Positions 6,241 through 7,618 of a DNA stretch of 7,618 nt are shown piece by piece. Every line of letters begins with the position of its first letter. Position 1 is the stretch's first letter. The stretch covers positions 1 through 7,618 of the forward strand of contig RFXE01000079.1 in the NCBI GenBank assembly GCA_009921785.1, given 5' to 3'. Below the pieces are notes generated by a model. It made no database searches. It was not told where the DNA came from and saw only the letters and a program-made list of their open reading frames with translations. The translations under genes and the position numbers were made by a program. The DNA is from Alphaproteobacteria bacterium. GTDB lineage: Bacteria; Pseudomonadota; Alphaproteobacteria; Rhizobiales; Beijerinckiaceae.

Positions 6241-6852
6241 ATGTCACATACTCTTCGTTCATTCGCGATGGCATTTTTCGCCTTTGCCTTTTTGGTGATG
6301 GCACCCCTTGCGCGCGCTGAGACAGTGCAACCTGATGATCTTGTGCGCCGCTTGGCATCCGAAGTCACAAATGCCGTGCGGAACGATCCTGAATTACAAA
6401 ATCCGAATTCACCGAAAATTGCCGATATTGTCGGACGCCTCATCGTTCCACGTTTTGATTTCTTGCGCATCACGCAATTTGCGATGGGCCGTAACTGGGC
6501 GAAAGCAACGCCGCAAGAACAAAAGGAAATTGTAGAGCAATTCAGCCGATTGCTGACGCGCACTTATTCAAATGCCATTGCCTCACTCAAAGAGCTCGAT
6601 ATAGAAGTGAAGGGCACGAAAGCGAATTCCAACGCCAATGACGTCACAGTGAAAACGCAAATGATTGGCCGCCCACAACCTGTTGCGATTGATTATAGTC
6701 TGATCAACAGCGCGGCTGGTTGGAAGGTTTACGACGTCACTGTTGAGGGTATCAGTTTGATCGCAGCCTATCGTGATGAATTTGGATCGCTCGTTTCATC
6801 ATCAGGCGTTTCTGGTCTAATTGATGTGCTTAAAAAGAAGAACGGCGAATGA
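6241..6852 (+). CDS. mlaC: Periplasmic phospholipid carrier MlaC (Ttg2D family)
   Basis: A 203-aa exported protein that ferries phospholipid between the outer-membrane MlaA complex and the inner-membrane MlaD ring. It has a signal peptide (hydrophobic about 9-22, A-R-A/E cleavage near 26). Family motifs are I-V-P-R-F-D-F near 68-74, the A-M-G-R-N-W segment at 81-86, T-P-Q-E-Q near 90-94, F-S-R-L-L-T-R-T-Y at 101-109, and W-K-V-Y-D-V-T-V-E-G-I-S-L-I-A-A-Y-R at 161-178. Mature length is typical. An in-frame stop at 6238-6240 fixes 6241 as the earliest start. The 13-nt gap after mlaA is T-rich with no Shine-Dalgarno-like sequence, so initiation may depend on coupling to mlaA. A second in-frame ATG at 6268 also lacks a clear site and would shorten the signal peptide. 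It overlaps mlaB by 4 bases (ATGA). Confidence 0.93.
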   Translation: MSHTLRSFAMAFFAFAFLVMAPLARAETVQPDDLVRRLASEVTNAVRNDPELQNPNSPKIADIVGRLIVPRFDFLRITQFAMGRNWAKATPQEQKEIVEQFSRLLTRTYSNAIASLKELDIEVKGTKANSNANDVTVKTQMIGRPQPVAIDYSLINSAAGWKVYDVTVEGISLIAAYRDEFGSLVSSSGVSGLIDVLKKKNGE

Positions 6853-7142
6853 TAGATCGCGTTGTGACGCTCGCGCCTGAAGGGCCTGTGACATTGGCCA
6901 CCGTAAACCAGTTGCTTTCAAAGCTCCCTACCGCTTCGCGCGACCAGTCTTTTATTCTTGATTTGTCGCAAGCGGGTCCTTTGGACTCAAGCGCATTGGC
7001 GCTTGTTGCGACGATGAAAAGTCGTGCAACGCGTCAAGGCGCAAATTTTAGACTTTTAAATATACCTGATGCTCTTCGCCCGCTCGCGCAGATCTATGAT
7101 CTCGAAGAATTTATCGAGACCTGCAAAATAAGACTGCCTTGA
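6849..7142 (+). CDS. mlaB: Mla transporter STAS-domain subunit MlaB
   Basis: A 97-aa cytoplasmic STAS-domain protein, the same length as recalled for E. coli MlaB. It binds the MlaF ATPase and is needed for stability and activity of the MlaFEDB complex. The STAS core is visible: a first strand (R-V-V-T-L-A-P-E-G-P-V-T), a helix near 16-26, a strand S-F-I-L-D-L-S at 34-40, then the helix-capping loop L-D-S-S-A-L-A-L at 45-52 and a later strand N-F-R-L-L-N-I near 66-72. The D-S-S loop is where anti-sigma-antagonist STAS proteins carry a phosphorylatable Ser/Thr; in MlaB the equivalent residue contacts MlaF. The start overlaps the mlaC stop (ATGA), and the purine-rich AAGAAG just upstream may serve as a ribosome binding site. 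It is the last gene of the operon. Confidence 0.88.
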   Translation: MIDRVVTLAPEGPVTLATVNQLLSKLPTASRDQSFILDLSQAGPLDSSALALVATMKSRATRQGANFRLLNIPDALRPLAQIYDLEEFIETCKIRLP

Positions 7143-7155
7143 TGGCAAGGTTTTT
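7137..7155 (+). terminator. Short intrinsic terminator of the mla operon
   Basis: CCTTG (7137-7141) and CAAGG (7146-7150) pair around a 4-nt loop and are followed at once by TTTTT (7151-7155). The left arm overlaps the mlaB stop codon. The stem is only 5 bp, or 6 with a G-U pair, so the terminator may be weak. Its position, directly after the last gene and before a convergent gene, supports the call. It is oriented for the plus strand only. Confidence 0.5.
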
Positions 7156-7160
7156 ATCGT

Positions 7161-7618
7161 TTAGCCAATATCTTTCAAGATTTCCCGAGCCGCATTGAAG
7201 CCCGGCGCGCCTGTAACACCGCCACCGGGATGTGTTCCTGAGCCGCATTGATAGAGCCCCTCAAGCGGTGTGCGATAATCGGCATAACCCAACATTGGTC
7301 GCAATGAATAAAGCTGATCAAGGCTGAGTGCTCCGTGAAATATATCACCACCCACCAGACCAAAGGTTCGTTCGAGATCGAGCGGTGTGAGTGCCTGTTG
7401 TGCAATGACACTTGTACGAAAGCCCGGCGCATAAGCATCAACGGTATCAATCATTAAATCCGCAACGAGATCACGATGATTGTCCCATGATGAGCCATCC
7501 GGCAATTCTGGTGCAACATGTTGACAGAAGAGGCTTGCCACATGAGCGCCGCGGGGCGCCAATGAATCGTCAAGTGTTGAGGGAATGAGCATTTCAACAA
7601 TCGGCTTTTTGCTCCACC
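7161..7618 (-). CDS. PYROXD2/phytoene dehydrogenase-like FAD-dependent oxidoreductase, C-terminal part (cut by right edge)
   Basis: The minus-strand frame is open from the right edge to a TAA at 7163-7161, giving 151 residues. A Met codon at 7592 is internal: the frame continues upstream as W-S-K-K-P-I-V-E before M-L-I-P-S-T-L-D, a typical mid-protein segment of PYROXD2-like NAD(P)/FAD oxidoreductases. Further matches are S-L-A-P-R-G, H-V-A-S-L-F, a G-G-D-I-F-H-G motif, and the C-terminal FAD-binding block G-L-Y-Q-C-G-S-G-T-H-P-G-G-G-V-T-G-A-P-G followed by N-A-A-R-E-I-L. The N-terminal dinucleotide-binding fold is outside the window. Relatives include carotenoid desaturases, but this subgroup has poorly defined substrates, so no reaction is proposed. 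It is convergent with the mla operon, 18 bp away, and probably functionally unrelated. Confidence 0.88.
   Translation of the reverse strand, partial: WSKKPIVEMLIPSTLDDSLAPRGAHVASLFCQHVAPELPDGSSWDNHRDLVADLMIDTVDAYAPGFRTSVIAQQALTPLDLERTFGLVGGDIFHGALSLDQLYSLRPMLGYADYRTPLEGLYQCGSGTHPGGGVTGAPGFNAAREILKDIG

Noticed and set aside
7161..7592. Complete 143-aa gene starting at the Met codon at 7592
   Set aside because: The frame is open upstream to the edge and encodes family-matching residues there, so the Met is internal to a larger oxidoreductase.
1..7618. tRNA, rRNA, CRISPR array, insertion sequence or phage genes
   Set aside because: No cloverleaf, tandem spaced repeats, transposase motifs or phage-like proteins were seen; coding genes fill nearly all the window.

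Overview
The window looks like chromosomal DNA of an alphaproteobacterium, probably Hyphomicrobiales (Rhizobiales) or a relative. The basis is the left-hand gene order, heparinase II/III-like gene - rsmB - sdhAF4 (DUF1674), recalled as a common alphaproteobacterial arrangement, together with protein similarity; genus cannot be assigned. The window is densely coding. The longest gap between genes is about 119 bp, and no RNA gene, insertion sequence or CRISPR array was seen.

Layout. (1) Bases 1-2185, minus strand: rsmB (16S rRNA m5C967 methyltransferase) is followed downstream by the N-terminal part of a heparinase II/III-family protein that runs off the left edge. (2) Bases 2299-2502, plus strand, divergent from rsmB: a 67-aa succinate dehydrogenase assembly factor (SdhAF4). 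(3) Bases 2603-3349, plus strand: an exported protein with the alpha-carbonic anhydrase fold signature, in which two of the three zinc-binding histidines and the proton-shuttle histidine appear to be replaced. (4) Bases 3444-7142, plus strand: a compact six-gene operon mlaF-mlaE-mlaD-mlaA-mlaC-mlaB that encodes every core part of the Mla phospholipid transport system. These are the inner-membrane ABC transporter (F ATPase, E permease, D MCE substrate ring, B STAS subunit), the periplasmic carrier (C) and the outer-membrane component (A). (5) Bases 7161-7618, minus strand, convergent: the C-terminal part of a PYROXD2/phytoene-dehydrogenase-like FAD oxidoreductase that runs off the right edge.

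How the genes work together. The mla genes form one functional unit: MlaA takes phospholipid from the outer membrane, MlaC carries it across the periplasm, and MlaFEDB handles it at the inner membrane. Four of the five gene junctions overlap, suggesting translational coupling, and a short hairpin followed by five T closes the operon. The other genes are housekeeping (rRNA modification, complex II assembly) or of unknown physiological role.

The observation most worth following is the apparently zinc-site-deficient alpha-carbonic anhydrase directly upstream of the mla operon. Secondary points are a hairpin that would bury the rsmB ribosome binding site, an MlaA with no cysteine and so no lipid anchor, and an mlaC start with no visible Shine-Dalgarno sequence but a stem-loop and T7 run just before it.
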